Of a stretch of DNA of 64,000 bases, positions 1 to 10,152 are shown in pieces. The stretch comes from Anaeramoeba ignava (taxonomy: Eukaryota > Metamonada > Anaeramoebidae): NCBI GenBank assembly GCA_028826165.1, contig JAPDFW010000132.1, positions 1-64,000 of the forward strand, in the 5' to 3' direction. Below the pieces are notes generated by a model, which ran no database searches, was not told the origin of the DNA, and was given only the letters and a program-made list of their open reading frames with translations. The translations under genes and the position numbers were made by a program. Each line of letters opens with the position of its first letter. The stretch's first letter is position 1.

Positions 1-2610
1 AATTTATATTTAATGAAAGTATTACATTTTAAATCAATTTTATAATTACCTTCCTTTTATAACAATTTTAAATCAATTTTTATATCAATTTTTAAATCAA
101 TTTTAAATCAATTTTCATATATTAATTTTATAGCTAATTTTTATATATTAATTTTAAATCAAATTTTATATCAATTACATATCAATTTTTATATCACTTT
201 TATACACTTATATCAATTTTAAGTAATTAATTTTTAAATTAATTTTATATTAATTTTATATTAATTTTTATAATAATTTTATATCAATTTTATATTAATT
301 TTATATCAATTTTTATATTAATTTTTAAATTTTAATTTTTGATATCAATTTTATGTCATTTTTATATTAATTTTTTATATTAATTTTTATATTAATTTTT
401 ATATTATATTAATTTTATATCAATTTTATATTAATTTTTATATTAATTTTATATCAATTTTAAATTAATTTTATATTAATTTTATACACTTATATTCAAT
501 TTTTATATCAATTTTTATTATTTTATATCAATTTTAAATTAATTTTATATTTTTTATATTAATTTTAAATTAATTTATATCCAATTTAAAATTAATTTTA
601 TATTAATTTTAAAATTATTTTTAAATTAATTTATATTAATTTTAAATCAATTTTATATCAATTTTAAATCAATTTTATATCAATTTTTAAATCAATTTTA
701 TATTAATTTTAAATCAATTTTAAATTAATTTTATATCAATTTTAAATTAATTTTATATCAATTTTAATTAATTTTATATCAATTTTATATTAATTTTATA
801 TTAATTTTTATATTAATTTTATATTAATTTTATATTAATTTTATATTAATTTTATATTAATTTTATATCAATTTTTATATTAATTTTTATATTAATTTTA
901 AATCAATTTTATATCAATTTTATATTAATTTTATATTAATTTTATATTAATTCTTTTATATTAATTTTATATTAATTTTATATTAATTTTATATTAATTT
1001 TATATTAATTTTATATTTATTTAATTTTTATATTAATTTTTATTAATTTTATATTAATTTTATATAATTTTATATCAATTTTATATTAAATTTTAAATCA
1101 ATTTTATATTAATTTTATATTAATTTTATATTAATTTTATATTACTTTTTATATTAATTTTATATTAATTTTTATATTAATTTTATATTAATTTTAAATT
1201 AATTTTATATATTAATTTTTATTTTAATTAATTTTAAATTAATTTAAATATTAATTTTAAATTAATTTTATATTAATTTTATATCAATTTTAAAATTAAT
1301 TTTATATTAATTTTTATATTAATTTTATATTAATTTTATATTAATTTTATATTAATTTTATATTAATTTTATATCAATTTTAAATCAATTTTAAATTAAT
1401 TTTATATTAATTTTAAATTAATTTTATATCAATTTTATATCAATTTTATATTAATTTTAAATCAATTTTATATTAATTTTATATTAATTTTTATATTAAT
1501 TTTTAAATTAATTTTAAATTAATTTTATATTAATTTTTAAATTAATTTTATATCAATTTTAAATCAATTTTATATCAATTTTAAATCAATTTTTATATCA
1601 ATTTTATATTAATTTTATATTAATTTTATATTAATTTTAAATTAATTTATATCAATTACATATCAATTTTATATTAATTTTTATATTTTTATATTATTTT
1701 TTATATTTTTTATATTAATTTTATATCAATTTTAAAATTAATTTTATATTAATTTTATATCAATTTTAAATTAATTTTATATCAATTTTAAAATTAATTT
1801 TATATCAATTTTAAAATTAATTTTATATTAATTTTATATTAATTTTATATTAATTTTATATTAATTTTTTATATTAATTTTATATCAATTTTATATCAAT
1901 TTTATATTAATTTTTATATTAATTTTATATTAATTTTATATCAATTTTATATTAATTTTATATCAATTTTATATTAATTTTTATATCAATTTTTATATTA
2001 ATTTTTAAATTAATTTTATATTAATTTCATATTAATTTTATATTAATTTTATATTAATTTTATATTAATTTTATATTAATTTTATATCAATTTTATATTA
2101 ATTTTATATTAATTTTATATTAATTTTAAATCAATTTTTAAATTAATTTTAAATCAATTTTATATTAATTTTATATTAATTTTATATTAATTTTATATTA
2201 ATTTTATATTAATTTTATATTAATTTTATATTAATTTTTAAATCAATTTTATATCAATTTTATATTAATTTTATATTAATTTTATATTAATTTTATGTTA
2301 ATTTTATATTAATTTTATATTAATTTTATATCAATTTTATATTAATTTTATATTAATTTTATATTAATTTTAAATCAATTTTATATTAATTTTATATTAA
2401 TTTTATATCAATTTTAAATTAATTTTAAATCAATTTTATATTAATTTTATATTAATTTTATATCAATTTTATATTAATTTTATATTAATTTTATATTAAT
2501 TTTATATCAATTTTAAATCAATTTTATATTAATTTTATATTAATTTTAAATCAATTTTATATTAATTTCAAATTAATTTTATATTAATTTTAAATCAATT
2601 TTAATTTCAA
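1..2610. repeat. 2.6-kb AT minisatellite, about 11-bp unit
   Basis: Tandem array of units such as ATTTTATATTA and TTTTATATCAA, with length slips and substitutions. Almost only A and T occur, with a C in the ATCAA variants and very few G. It begins at the left window edge and ends directly after the last recognisable MERIT40-like exon, whose reading frame meets a splice-donor-like GTATTT. It is therefore best explained as a swollen intron of that gene, or as its replaced 3' end. No coding potential seen. Confidence 0.9.
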
Positions 2611-2621
2611 AATAAAAATAC

Positions 2622-3062
2622 TTTGAAAGAATTTTGAAGATTTAAAGAAACATGAGGTCTTCCATAAATTAAAATAACATGAACAAAAAACTCTGGATCA
2701 GGAAGAGTAGGAATAGGAGTAGATTCCTTAATAAGATCACAAATTGACATGATATCAAATTTTTTAAATTTTTCAGTAGGTTCTAATTGATCAAGAAAAG
2801 AAACTAATTCATTAGTATCAGTTGAAAAACCTTTAAGAATAACTGGTTTTTCAGAAATTATTGATAATGCATATTCATGTACATTCGAAAGTCTTGATTT
2901 AGATTCTACATACATTTTTATCCCATTTTTTGCTGTTTGAAATAATGTTTCGGAAAATTTATCTCCTTCTATTTCTTCTCTTAATTCTTTGTTTAAATCA
3001 AGACAAATTAATACTTTTTCTTTTGTAAATGTTTTTTTATAATTTGTGTTTTCGTTATCCAT
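2622..3062 (-). CDS. MERIT40/BABAM1-like VWA-fold protein, first exon, 3' part outside window
   Basis: The first 147 residues resemble the von Willebrand A-like core of BRISC and BRCA1-A complex member 1 (MERIT40). The frame has EKVLICLDLNKEL (strand 1, aligned with EKVIICLDLS of the animal protein), HEYALSIISEKPVILKGFSTD (aligned with HEFALVVVNDDTAWLSGLTSD, quoted from memory) and VILIYGRPHVSL near the end. In animals MERIT40 scaffolds the BRISC and BRCA1-A deubiquitinase complexes. The family is usually 250-330 residues, so the second half is missing. The frame meets AAA|GTATTT in phase 0 at 2622/2621, a credible splice donor; the rest would lie left of the window, beyond at least 2.6 kb of repeat. 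The alternative is a gene truncated by repeat invasion. A T-rich CAT element lies directly upstream of the ATG. Confidence 0.82.
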
Positions 3063-3067
3063 TTATT

Positions 3068-3125
3068 AAAAAGAAATAAAAAAATGAAAAAATGAAAAAA
3101 TGAAAAAATGAAAAAATAAAAAAAT
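3068..3125 (-). promoter_or_regulatory. T-rich CAT element upstream of the MERIT40-like gene
   Basis: Read on the minus strand this is a run of four TTTTTTCAT units immediately before the start codon. The same kind of element precedes almost every gene in the window. TCATTTT fits a generic initiator pattern (TCA followed by pyrimidine and T/A). The promoter role is inferred. Confidence 0.5.
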
Positions 3126-3290
3126 TTTGTTGTTTTTTGTTTTGTTTCAATTTTTTATTTTGAAATTTGAAATCCAAAATAAATTTGTGTGTTTTTTTCT
3201 TTTCTTTTTCTGCTTTTTTTAAAAAAAAAAAGGATATCGAAAAAAGAAAAAAGAAGAATTAGGGAAAATGAAAAAATTTCAAAGAATCAA

Positions 3291-3410
3291 TCATTTCTTC
3301 TTGACTGGTTCTTCCTTCTTAACTGGTTCCTCCTTCTTGACTGGTTCCTTCTTAACTGGTTCTTGTTTCTTAACTGGTTCTTTCTTAACTGGTTGCTTCT
3401 TTGGTGGCAT
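3291..3410 (-). CDS. 39-aa lysine-rich repeat protein (PVKKE repeats), histone-tail-like
   Basis: A short frame on the minus strand, ATG at 3410 and TGA at 3291, encodes a protein starting MPPKKQPVKKEPVKK and continuing as six PVKK repeats spaced by E, EE, K or QE. Codons alternate AAG/AAA and GTT/GTC, and the repeat is kept at the peptide level with synonymous changes. That suggests selection, unlike the AT microsatellites nearby. MPPKK followed by PVKK repeats looks like a linker-histone C-terminal tail or a small basic chromatin protein; this is composition only, not homology. The opposite strand is open too and would read FLTGS repeats, but it has no plausible start context. A GC-richer stretch lies about 100 bp upstream. 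Splicing to another exon cannot be excluded. Confidence 0.6.
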   Translation of the reverse strand: MPPKKQPVKKEPVKKQEPVKKEPVKKEEPVKKEEPVKKK

Positions 3411-3514
3411 TTTGTTTTTTTTGTTTTTGTTTTTAAAAAAAATAAACTTTTTAAAAGAAAAAAGTGAAATTTGTGAAAAAGAATTTTTTGCTTTTAAACT
3501 TTGAAAAATTAATT

Positions 3515-3582
3515 GGGGGCAATTTCGTGATTTGGGATTTTCACGGCTCTTTATTTTTTGTTCTCATGTCTCTATATAAAAA
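3515..3582. promoter_or_regulatory. GC-richer island with hairpin and TATA-like box
   Basis: In an otherwise almost pure AT intergenic stretch this segment holds GGGGGC, then CGTGA (3526-3530) and TCACG (3541-3545) as a perfect 5-bp inverted repeat around a 10-nt spacer, then TATATAAAAA at 3573-3582. It lies upstream of the lysine-rich gene (minus) and downstream of the phosphoesterase gene. It could be a promoter, an operator-like site or a small RNA gene. The sequence does not decide. Confidence 0.35.
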
Positions 3583-3697
3583 TCTATATTGAAAAATAAT
3601 ATGTAAATATTTTTTAAATACTTTATAAATATATTTTCATTTTAAAATTTTCCCTAATTCTTCTTTTTTTTTTCATTTTTTAATTTATAATTTATTT

Positions 3698-5402
3698 TCA
3701 ATTTAAAATTAATAAAATAAACAAAAATAAAGAAAATTTAAAATGAAAATTTGGAGCTTGATTAGGTTTTTTGCAAATATTTTGAAAAGTTCCATTTGGT
3801 TCATGAATTAATTGATATTCTTTTTCTCCTTGAGAATTTCTAATATAAGTTTCAAATTCTCTTTCATTTTCTTTAACTCTAATAATTCTGGCTCCTTTGA
3901 CAAAATCAATAAAAAATAAGCAAAAATTTTATTTTGATTAGTTCAAAAAAATAAAACAAACAAAAACAAACCTGGAATTGTAGGAGGAATTGGATTATAA
4001 GAACCAAAACCAGATTTTCTTCCATAAACAAGAAAGATTCCTTGATAATTTCCAATATAATCATTTTGATGATCATGACCAACAAAAATAGCATAAACAT
4101 CTTCTTGATCGATAAATGCTTGTAAAAGTTGTGTATTTATTGACCAACAACAAACAGATTCTCCTTTGATTCCTTGATAATTTTTTTTTTTGATTGATTT
4201 TATTTATTTTTAAAAAAAAAAGCAAAAAAAAAGGGAATTTGGAATTAAGGAAAAATTACCATAACAAGAATTATTATCCCAAACAAACATAAATTCAGGA
4301 AGAGGAATATGAAAAAAAGCCATAGCAGGTTTTGTTCCATTATTTTTGGTTTTTAAATAATTTGAGACATTTTTATACCATTCAATTTGATTATAAGAAA
4401 CACAACTCCAACCAGAAACACCTTCACAATCTTTATCTCCTTTACAATTAAAAAAAATTTGAAATTTCAAAAAAACTGTTAAAATTTAATTTGAACTGGC
4501 AAACAAAAACAAAAACAACCAAAACAAAAACAACCAAAACAAAAACAACCAAAACAAAAACAAAAACAAACAAAAAACAAAACAAACAAAACAAAACAAA
4601 CAAAAACAACAACACAAAACAAAACAACAAAAACAAACCGCTGTCAAAAAAATAAAGAATTAATTTGGTTTCATTTGAATTTGATCCAAGAACTTCAAGA
4701 TAATAATTTGAAATTCCATTTATATTTTCTGGACCTTTTTGAGTATAACTTAATTCATTTTCCATTTCAATTTGGATTAAATCATTTTTATTCAAATCCC
4801 TTTAATTTTATTTTTAGATTAATTTTTTCTGAATGAAACTTTTATTTTAAACACAACTAACCCTTCTCCATCATGATTTCCAAATGTAACAGAATATTTT
4901 TTTTTGAAAAAATTTGTCCAATAAATAGCTTTTTTCCAAGAATTTCTTGAATCTGTTTCATATGGATAAAGTAGATCACCTTTTAAAAATCAATTCAAAA
5001 TTAAAATTAAAATCAATTTAAAAATTAAAATTAAAATTAAAATTAAAAAGTGGAACAAAATTAAAATTAAAATTAAATTTAAAATTAAAATTAAAATCAA
5101 AATTAAAATTTAAAAATTAAAATTAAAATTAAAATTAAAATTAAAATTAAAATTAAAATTTAAATTAAAAAACCTGTAAAAATAACAAAATCAAGATTAT
5201 AATTTTCTAATTCAAAATATTTTATTTGAGCAAGATCTGATTCAGTATTTGTGGATTGTAAATTTCCATAATGTAAATCAGTTAATTGCATAATTTGAAA
5301 AATTTCATTATTTCTAAATCTAAGATTTTCTTTTGTTTGAATAAATTGAAGAAAAGAAAAAAGAAGAAAGAAAATGAAAAATAAAAGAAATTTTAGAAAC
5401 AT
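3698..5402 (-). CDS. Dcr2/PPD-type calcineurin-like metallophosphoesterase, 6 exons
   Basis: Rebuilt exons (minus): 5402-5174, 4979-4862, 4799-4639, 4439-4260, 4172-3972, 3894-3698. All junctions are GT-AG with matching phases and give 361 aa. The metal-site motifs appear in order: LTDLHYG (exon 1), FTGDL across the exon 1/2 junction, GNHDGEG (exon 2), FFHIPLPEF (exon 4) and GHDHQNDY (exon 5), followed by GRKSG and GARII as in the Dcr2 and plant PAP29-like families. The N-terminus is a hydrophobic signal peptide (residues 1-22), and the last 12 or so residues are hydrophobic, so the product is probably secreted, lumenal or membrane-held. Intron 3 is filled with AACCAAAACAAAAA repeats and intron 1 with AATTAA repeats. 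It is likely a metal-dependent phosphatase; the substrate is unknown. Confidence 0.9.
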
Positions 5403-5628
5403 TTAAAAGAAAAAAAATGAAAAAACAAAATCCAATTTTTCGAAATTTTTTAAATTAATTTTTATAAATAAATTTTATAAATCAATTTTTTAAATCAATT
5501 TGTAATTAAGTTTATAAATTAATTAGTAATTAAGTTTATAAATAAATTGTAAATCAAATTGTAAATTAATGTCAGAAGAAAAATAATCAAAAAGAAAAAT
5601 GGTGATTTGGTTCAAAAAAAAAAATAAA

Positions 5629-5649
5629 TTCATTTTTTCATTTTTTTTA
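5629..5649 (+). promoter_or_regulatory. T-rich CAT element deciding the transporter start
   Basis: TTCATTTTTTCATTTTTTTT lies 10 bp before the ATG at 5659 but downstream of the in-frame ATG at 5599. In this window such elements sit just upstream of start codons, so the downstream ATG is preferred. Confidence 0.45.
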
Positions 5650-5658
5650 TCGCTTCAA

Positions 5659-6729
5659 ATGAGTTCTTCAATTAGTAAAAAAAACAGTTACATACTTGTT
5701 TTAACATATATTACATTATTTGTTATAATAACATTAGTCATCAAATGGAGTCAGACAAACGGTGAATACACTTACAATTTCACAGCAGCTGTCATTGTCA
5801 CTGAGATATTCAAACTAATTGTGTCAACGACAACATATTTTCTATTTGCAAATCAAGAAGAAAAATTGATGACAAAAGTCAAAAATCTGATTGAGTTGAA
5901 AAAACATCATTTGTATTATTCAATTCCGACATTGATTTACGCAATTTATAACAACTTGATATTCATAAACTTGCAGAATTTCAATCCAGCAATTTATCAA
6001 ATCATGATGAACACAAGAATAATTTTCACTGCAATTTTATCAGTTTATCTTCTTAAAAGAACAATAGTGAAAAAACAATGGATTTCTGTTGTGATTTTAT
6101 TTTTCGGTTGTGTTATTGCTCAACCGTTAAAAGGAGCAGAAAAAAATCAACAAGAAAATGAGAACCAAAATTTCCTTTATTTATTTTTCGCTTTTTTACT
6201 TCTTCCCTTTCAAGCGTTTTTATCAAGTCTTGGATCAATAACAAATGAGTTATTATTTAAAAAAGATCTTCAAGAATCAATTTTCATTCAAAATTTTTGG
6301 TTTTATCTTTGGGGTATTTTGTTCAATTCCATTTTCTTTGTGTTTCGAGAAGAAGGTCTCCCAAATCTATTCCAGTACTTTTCACAGAATGGTTTCAAAT
6401 CGATTGCTGTTCCGTTTATGTCGGGACTTGGAGGTCTTGCTTCTGCTTTTTTCTTGAAGTATTTGAGTGCACTTTCAAAGGCTTATGCAACTTCTGTCGA
6501 GTTACTGTTCGTTGTTATCTTTTCAAAAATATGGTTCAAAACAGATATTTCTTTCTTGTTTGTTTTTGCTGTGATGATGGTTTGTTTTGCTATTATTCTT
6601 TATAATTCCGCAAAGTCAGATCATGTTGATGAAAAAAAGAAGAATTTCCCAAAAGATGATTTTAGTGAATTTTCTAAATTAAGAATTGATGATGATGATG
6701 ATGATTATGATGAATTGAAGAATGTTTGA
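5659..6729 (+). CDS. SLC35A-type nucleotide-sugar transporter (356 aa), intronless
   Basis: A multi-spanning protein (about ten hydrophobic segments) of the drug/metabolite transporter superfamily, matching the UDP-galactose/CMP-sialate transporter group. Diagnostic stretches are FTAAVIVTEIFKLIVS (loop and second segment), YSIPTLIYAIYNNLIFINLQ, NPAIYQIMMNTRIIFTAILS and, near the end, AYATSVELLFVVIFSKIWF. These proteins exchange cytosolic nucleotide sugars for the monophosphate across Golgi or ER membranes. The substrate cannot be read from sequence. The tail is acidic with an Asp run. An in-frame ATG at 5599 would add 20 residues; I prefer 5659 because the T-rich CAT element lies between the two and ISKKNSYILV then follows the start closely. 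The gene is divergent from the phosphoesterase gene, with about 250 bp between start codons. Confidence 0.88.
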   Translation: MSSSISKKNSYILVLTYITLFVIITLVIKWSQTNGEYTYNFTAAVIVTEIFKLIVSTTTYFLFANQEEKLMTKVKNLIELKKHHLYYSIPTLIYAIYNNLIFINLQNFNPAIYQIMMNTRIIFTAILSVYLLKRTIVKKQWISVVILFFGCVIAQPLKGAEKNQQENENQNFLYLFFAFLLLPFQAFLSSLGSITNELLFKKDLQESIFIQNFWFYLWGILFNSIFFVFREEGLPNLFQYFSQNGFKSIAVPFMSGLGGLASAFFLKYLSALSKAYATSVELLFVVIFSKIWFKTDISFLFVFAVMMVCFAIILYNSAKSDHVDEKKKNFPKDDFSEFSKLRIDDDDDDYDELKNV

Positions 6730-8330
6730 TCTAAGATTTTTTGTTATTAAAATTCAAAGCAAAACAAAAATAATCTTTTTTTTATTGATTTTTAAATTTA
6801 AAAATTTAAATCTAAATAAACAACATTTTTAAATTTAATTTAATTATTATTTTAAATTAATTATAATTAAAATTATTTAAATAAAATTAATTAAAATATT
6901 TATTCTTAATTTTATAATATTTCTTAATTAAAATTATTTTAAATTTAATTATAAATTTATTTAAATTTTAATTTTAAATATAATTTAATTATTATTTTAT
7001 ATTAATTATTATTAAAATTATTTAAATAAAATTAATTAAAATATTTATTCTTAATTTTATAATATTTCTTAATTAAAATTATTTTAAATTTAATTATAAA
7101 TTTATTTAAATTTTAATTTTAAATTTAAATTTTATTATTATTTTATATTAATTATAATTTAAAATAATTTAAATAAAATTAATTAAAAATATTTATTCTT
7201 AATTTTATAACATTTCTTAATTAAAATAATTATAAATTTAATTATAAATTTATTTAAATTTTAATTTTAAATTTAATTTAATTATTATTTTATATTAATT
7301 ATAATTAAAATTATTTAAATAAAATTAATTAAAATATTTATTCTTAATTTTATAATATTTCTTAATTAAAATTTATTTAAATTTAATTATAAATTTATTT
7401 AAATTTTAATTTTAAATATAATTTTATTATTATTTTATATTAATTATTATTAAAAATTATTTAAATAAAATTAATTAAAATATTTATTCTTAATTTTTTT
7501 ATAATATTTTTTCTTAATTAAAATTATTTTTTTAAATTTAATTATAAATTTATTTTAAATTTTAATTTTAAATTTAATTTAATTATTATTTTTATATTAA
7601 TTATAATTAAAATAATTTTTAAATAAAATTAATTAAAATATTTATTCTTAATTTTATAATATTTCTTAATTAAAATAATTATAAATTTAATTATAAATTT
7701 ATTTAAAATTTTAATTTTAAATTTAATTTAATTATTATTTTTATATTAATTATAATTAAAATTATTTAAATAAAATTAATTAAAATATTTATTCTTAATT
7801 TTTTATAATATTTCATAATTAAAATTTATTTAAATTTAATTATAAATCTAAAATAAATTTTAATTTTAAATTTAATTTTAATTATTATTTTATATTAATT
7901 ATTATTAAAATAATTTAAATAAAATTAATTAAAATATTTATTCTTAATTTTATAATATTTCTTAATTAAAATTTATTTTAAATTTAATTATAAATTTATT
8001 TAATTTTTAATTTTAAATTTAATTTAATTATTATTTTATATTAATTATTATTAAAATTATTTAAATAAAATTAATTAAAATATTTATTCTTAATTTTGTA
8101 ACATTTCTTAATTAAAATAATTTTAAATTTAATTATAAATTTAAATAAATTTTAATTTTAAATATAATTTTATTATTATTTTATATTAATTATTATTAAA
8201 ATTATTTAAATAAAATTAATTAAAATATTTGGACTTAATTGTGACATTTTTATTAAATAAAAATAATTATAAAAATAATTATAAATTTAAATAAATTTTA
8301 ATTCTAAATTTAATTCAATGTGGATCCAAT
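6730..8330. repeat. Satellite of about eleven 146-bp units
   Basis: A complex AT tandem repeat. The landmark TATTTATTCTTAATTTT recurs near 6899, 7044, 7192, 7337, 7483, 7637, 7787, 7937 and 8083, a spacing of 145-154 bp, and a diverged copy with GGACTTAATTGTGAC sits at about 8230. Each unit also holds TTTATATTAATTA and TAATTATAAATTTA palindromic blocks. It fills the intergenic space between the transporter and glutamate dehydrogenase. No open frame of note. Confidence 0.85.
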
Positions 8331-8339
8331 AAAGAAATA

Positions 8340-8346
8340 TGAGTCA
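8340..8346 (+). promoter_or_regulatory. TGAGTCA, AP-1/GCN4-type bZIP site
   Basis: A perfect TGAGTCA heptamer lies about 118 bp before the glutamate dehydrogenase start, in the only non-repetitive stretch of the upstream region. The bZIP assignment follows from the known consensus; whether it is used here is unknown. Confidence 0.3.
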
Positions 8347-8463
8347 ACAAATCCAAATAAAAAAAGAAAAAAAAAAGAAAAAAAAAAAAAAAATTTTTAA
8401 TTAAAAAAAAAAAAAAGTTCACAAAAAGAGAAATCATTTTTTTTTTTCAAATTAAAAACAAAA

Positions 8464-9960
8464 ATGCTTTCAATAATAGGAGCAAAAAATTATAAAAAAC
8501 AAATTCCATTAACACCATTAGTAAAATTTACAGCATATGCACAAAAAGAACCAAGTTTTCTTGAACAAGTAGAAATCTACTTTGATCGAGCAGCAAAAAT
8601 GACAGATCATCCAAAAGGATTATTAGAATACATTAAGAAATGCAAATTGACACTTTGTGTTTCTTTTCCTTTTGAAGTCAAAACTGACAAGGGAAAAGAT
8701 TGGAAAACGATTGAAGGGTTCCGCGCTCAGCACTCCCACCACAGATTACCCACGAAGGGCGGAATTCGATACAGTGAAGATGTCAATCTCCAAGAAGTTC
8801 AAGCACTTGCTTCTTTGATGACTTTCAAATGTGCTTGTGTTGACGTGCCTTTCGGGGGCGGAAAAGGAGGGATCAAAATTAATCATAAGAAATTTACCGA
8901 GTTAGAACTTGAGAAGATCACAAGGCGCTTTACCGTTGAGCTTCTCAAGAAGAAGTTCATTGGACCTGCAATTGATGTTCCTGCGCCTGACTATGGCACA
9001 GGACCGAGGGAGATGGGCTGGATCATGGACACCTATTCCACTTTCAGTCCCGATGACATCAATTATCAAGGAATCGTGACTGGGAAACAGGTCGGTCAAG
9101 GCGGGATCCGTGGTCGTACCCAGGCCACAGGTCTCGGAGTGTTTTTTGCCGTGAGAGAAGCCATGAAGGATGAGAAAGAGATGTTGAGACTTGGTTTGAC
9201 AGCAGGAGTTGCCGGAAAAACCGTTATTGTGACAGGTTTTGGAAATGTCGGTTATTGGTCTGCAAAGTCGTTTTTCGAGCGCGGAAAGTGCAAAATTGTC
9301 GGTATTTCTGAGTGGAATGGTGCTGTCTATAATCCTAACGGTCTTGATATTGATGAGCTTTTTAAATGGTGGAAACAGAACGGAACTCTTCTCAATTTCC
9401 CCGGCGCTGAAAGCATCCCCAATCCGGATGATCTCATGGCACGCGATGCCGACATCTTGATCCCAGCCTGTCTCGAAGGGCAGATCAATAAAGAAACCGC
9501 TCCCACAATCAAGGCGAAGATCATCGGAGAAGGTGCTAATGGTCCTTGCACTGCTGGAGGTGAGGAAATTCTCGAGAAGAGAGGCGTGATGATAGTCCCA
9601 GACCTATACGCTAATGCTGGTGGTGTGACCGTCAGTTATTTTGAATGGCTCAAGAATCTCTCTCATGTTCGATTTGGTCGAATGACCCAAAGATATGAAG
9701 AATACTCAAAAGAAATTCTTCTTGATTTTCTTGAGAAAAAATTCGATAAGAAATTCACTTTGCAAGAGAAAGAAGCTATTATTAAAGGTGCTGATGAGGA
9801 GGACTTGGTTGTTAGTGGTCTTGAACACACAATGATTGCTTCTTTGAAACAAATTAAACAAACTGCTGCCAAATATCGAACTACTTTGAGAACTGCTGCT
9901 TATATTAATTCTATTAATAAGATTGCTTTTACTTACACTGATTTGGGTGTTTGGCCTTAA
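8464..9960 (+). CDS. Glutamate dehydrogenase, GLUD1-type hexameric, 498 aa
   Basis: Interconverts glutamate and 2-oxoglutarate plus ammonia using NAD(P). It aligns along its length with the animal mitochondrial enzyme: IEGFRAQHSHHRLPTKGG and GGIRYSEDVN (substrate pocket, active-site Lys), VDVPFGGGKGGIKIN, IDVPAPDYGTG, the Rossmann motif VTGFGNVGYWS, IIGEGANGPCT and NAGGVTVSYFEWLKNL. The segment from VRFGRMTQRYEE to the DEEDLVVSGLEHTM region corresponds to the animal antenna but is about ten residues shorter. A mitochondrial-type presequence is not clear, although residues 1-30 are basic and hydroxylated. The gene is intronless, and its middle (about 8700-9660) is far richer in G and C than its ends or neighbours, which suggests codon selection for high expression or an unusual origin. 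The start is preceded by an A-rich context and a T-rich CAT element. Confidence 0.96.
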   Translation: MLSIIGAKNYKKQIPLTPLVKFTAYAQKEPSFLEQVEIYFDRAAKMTDHPKGLLEYIKKCKLTLCVSFPFEVKTDKGKDWKTIEGFRAQHSHHRLPTKGGIRYSEDVNLQEVQALASLMTFKCACVDVPFGGGKGGIKINHKKFTELELEKITRRFTVELLKKKFIGPAIDVPAPDYGTGPREMGWIMDTYSTFSPDDINYQGIVTGKQVGQGGIRGRTQATGLGVFFAVREAMKDEKEMLRLGLTAGVAGKTVIVTGFGNVGYWSAKSFFERGKCKIVGISEWNGAVYNPNGLDIDELFKWWKQNGTLLNFPGAESIPNPDDLMARDADILIPACLEGQINKETAPTIKAKIIGEGANGPCTAGGEEILEKRGVMIVPDLYANAGGVTVSYFEWLKNLSHVRFGRMTQRYEEYSKEILLDFLEKKFDKKFTLQEKEAIIKGADEEDLVVSGLEHTMIASLKQIKQTAAKYRTTLRTAAYINSINKIAFTYTDLGVWP

Positions 9961-10152
9961 TTCCTCTTTTATTCTCTTTTTCTCTTTTTCTTTTTTCTTT
10001 TTCTTTTTTTTCTTCAATGAGTTCAAATCAATTTTAAAATAAAAACTCAATCAATTTTCTAGTTAATCTAAAATTAAAAAATTAAATTAAAATTTAAAAC
10101 TTTTTTTATTTAAAATTTAATTAAAATTAAAATTTAATTATTAAAATTTCTT

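Noticed and set aside
3189-3504. Plus-strand frames with FLTGS or LLDWF repeats
   Set aside because: Antisense of the lysine-rich PVKK gene. The sense peptide has a better start, codon pattern and composition.
4448-4795. Minus-strand frame ending in FVLVVFVFV
   Set aside because: Only its first 50 codons are a real exon of the phosphoesterase; the rest is intron 3 repeat, shown by the FFDSG|GDKDCEG junction that keeps frame.
5599-5601. Upstream ATG for the nucleotide-sugar transporter
   Set aside because: The T-rich CAT element that precedes starts elsewhere lies between this ATG and the one at 5659.
6730-8330. CRISPR-like or bacterial repeat array
   Set aside because: Units are contiguous without unique spacers, and the genome is plainly eukaryotic with spliced genes.
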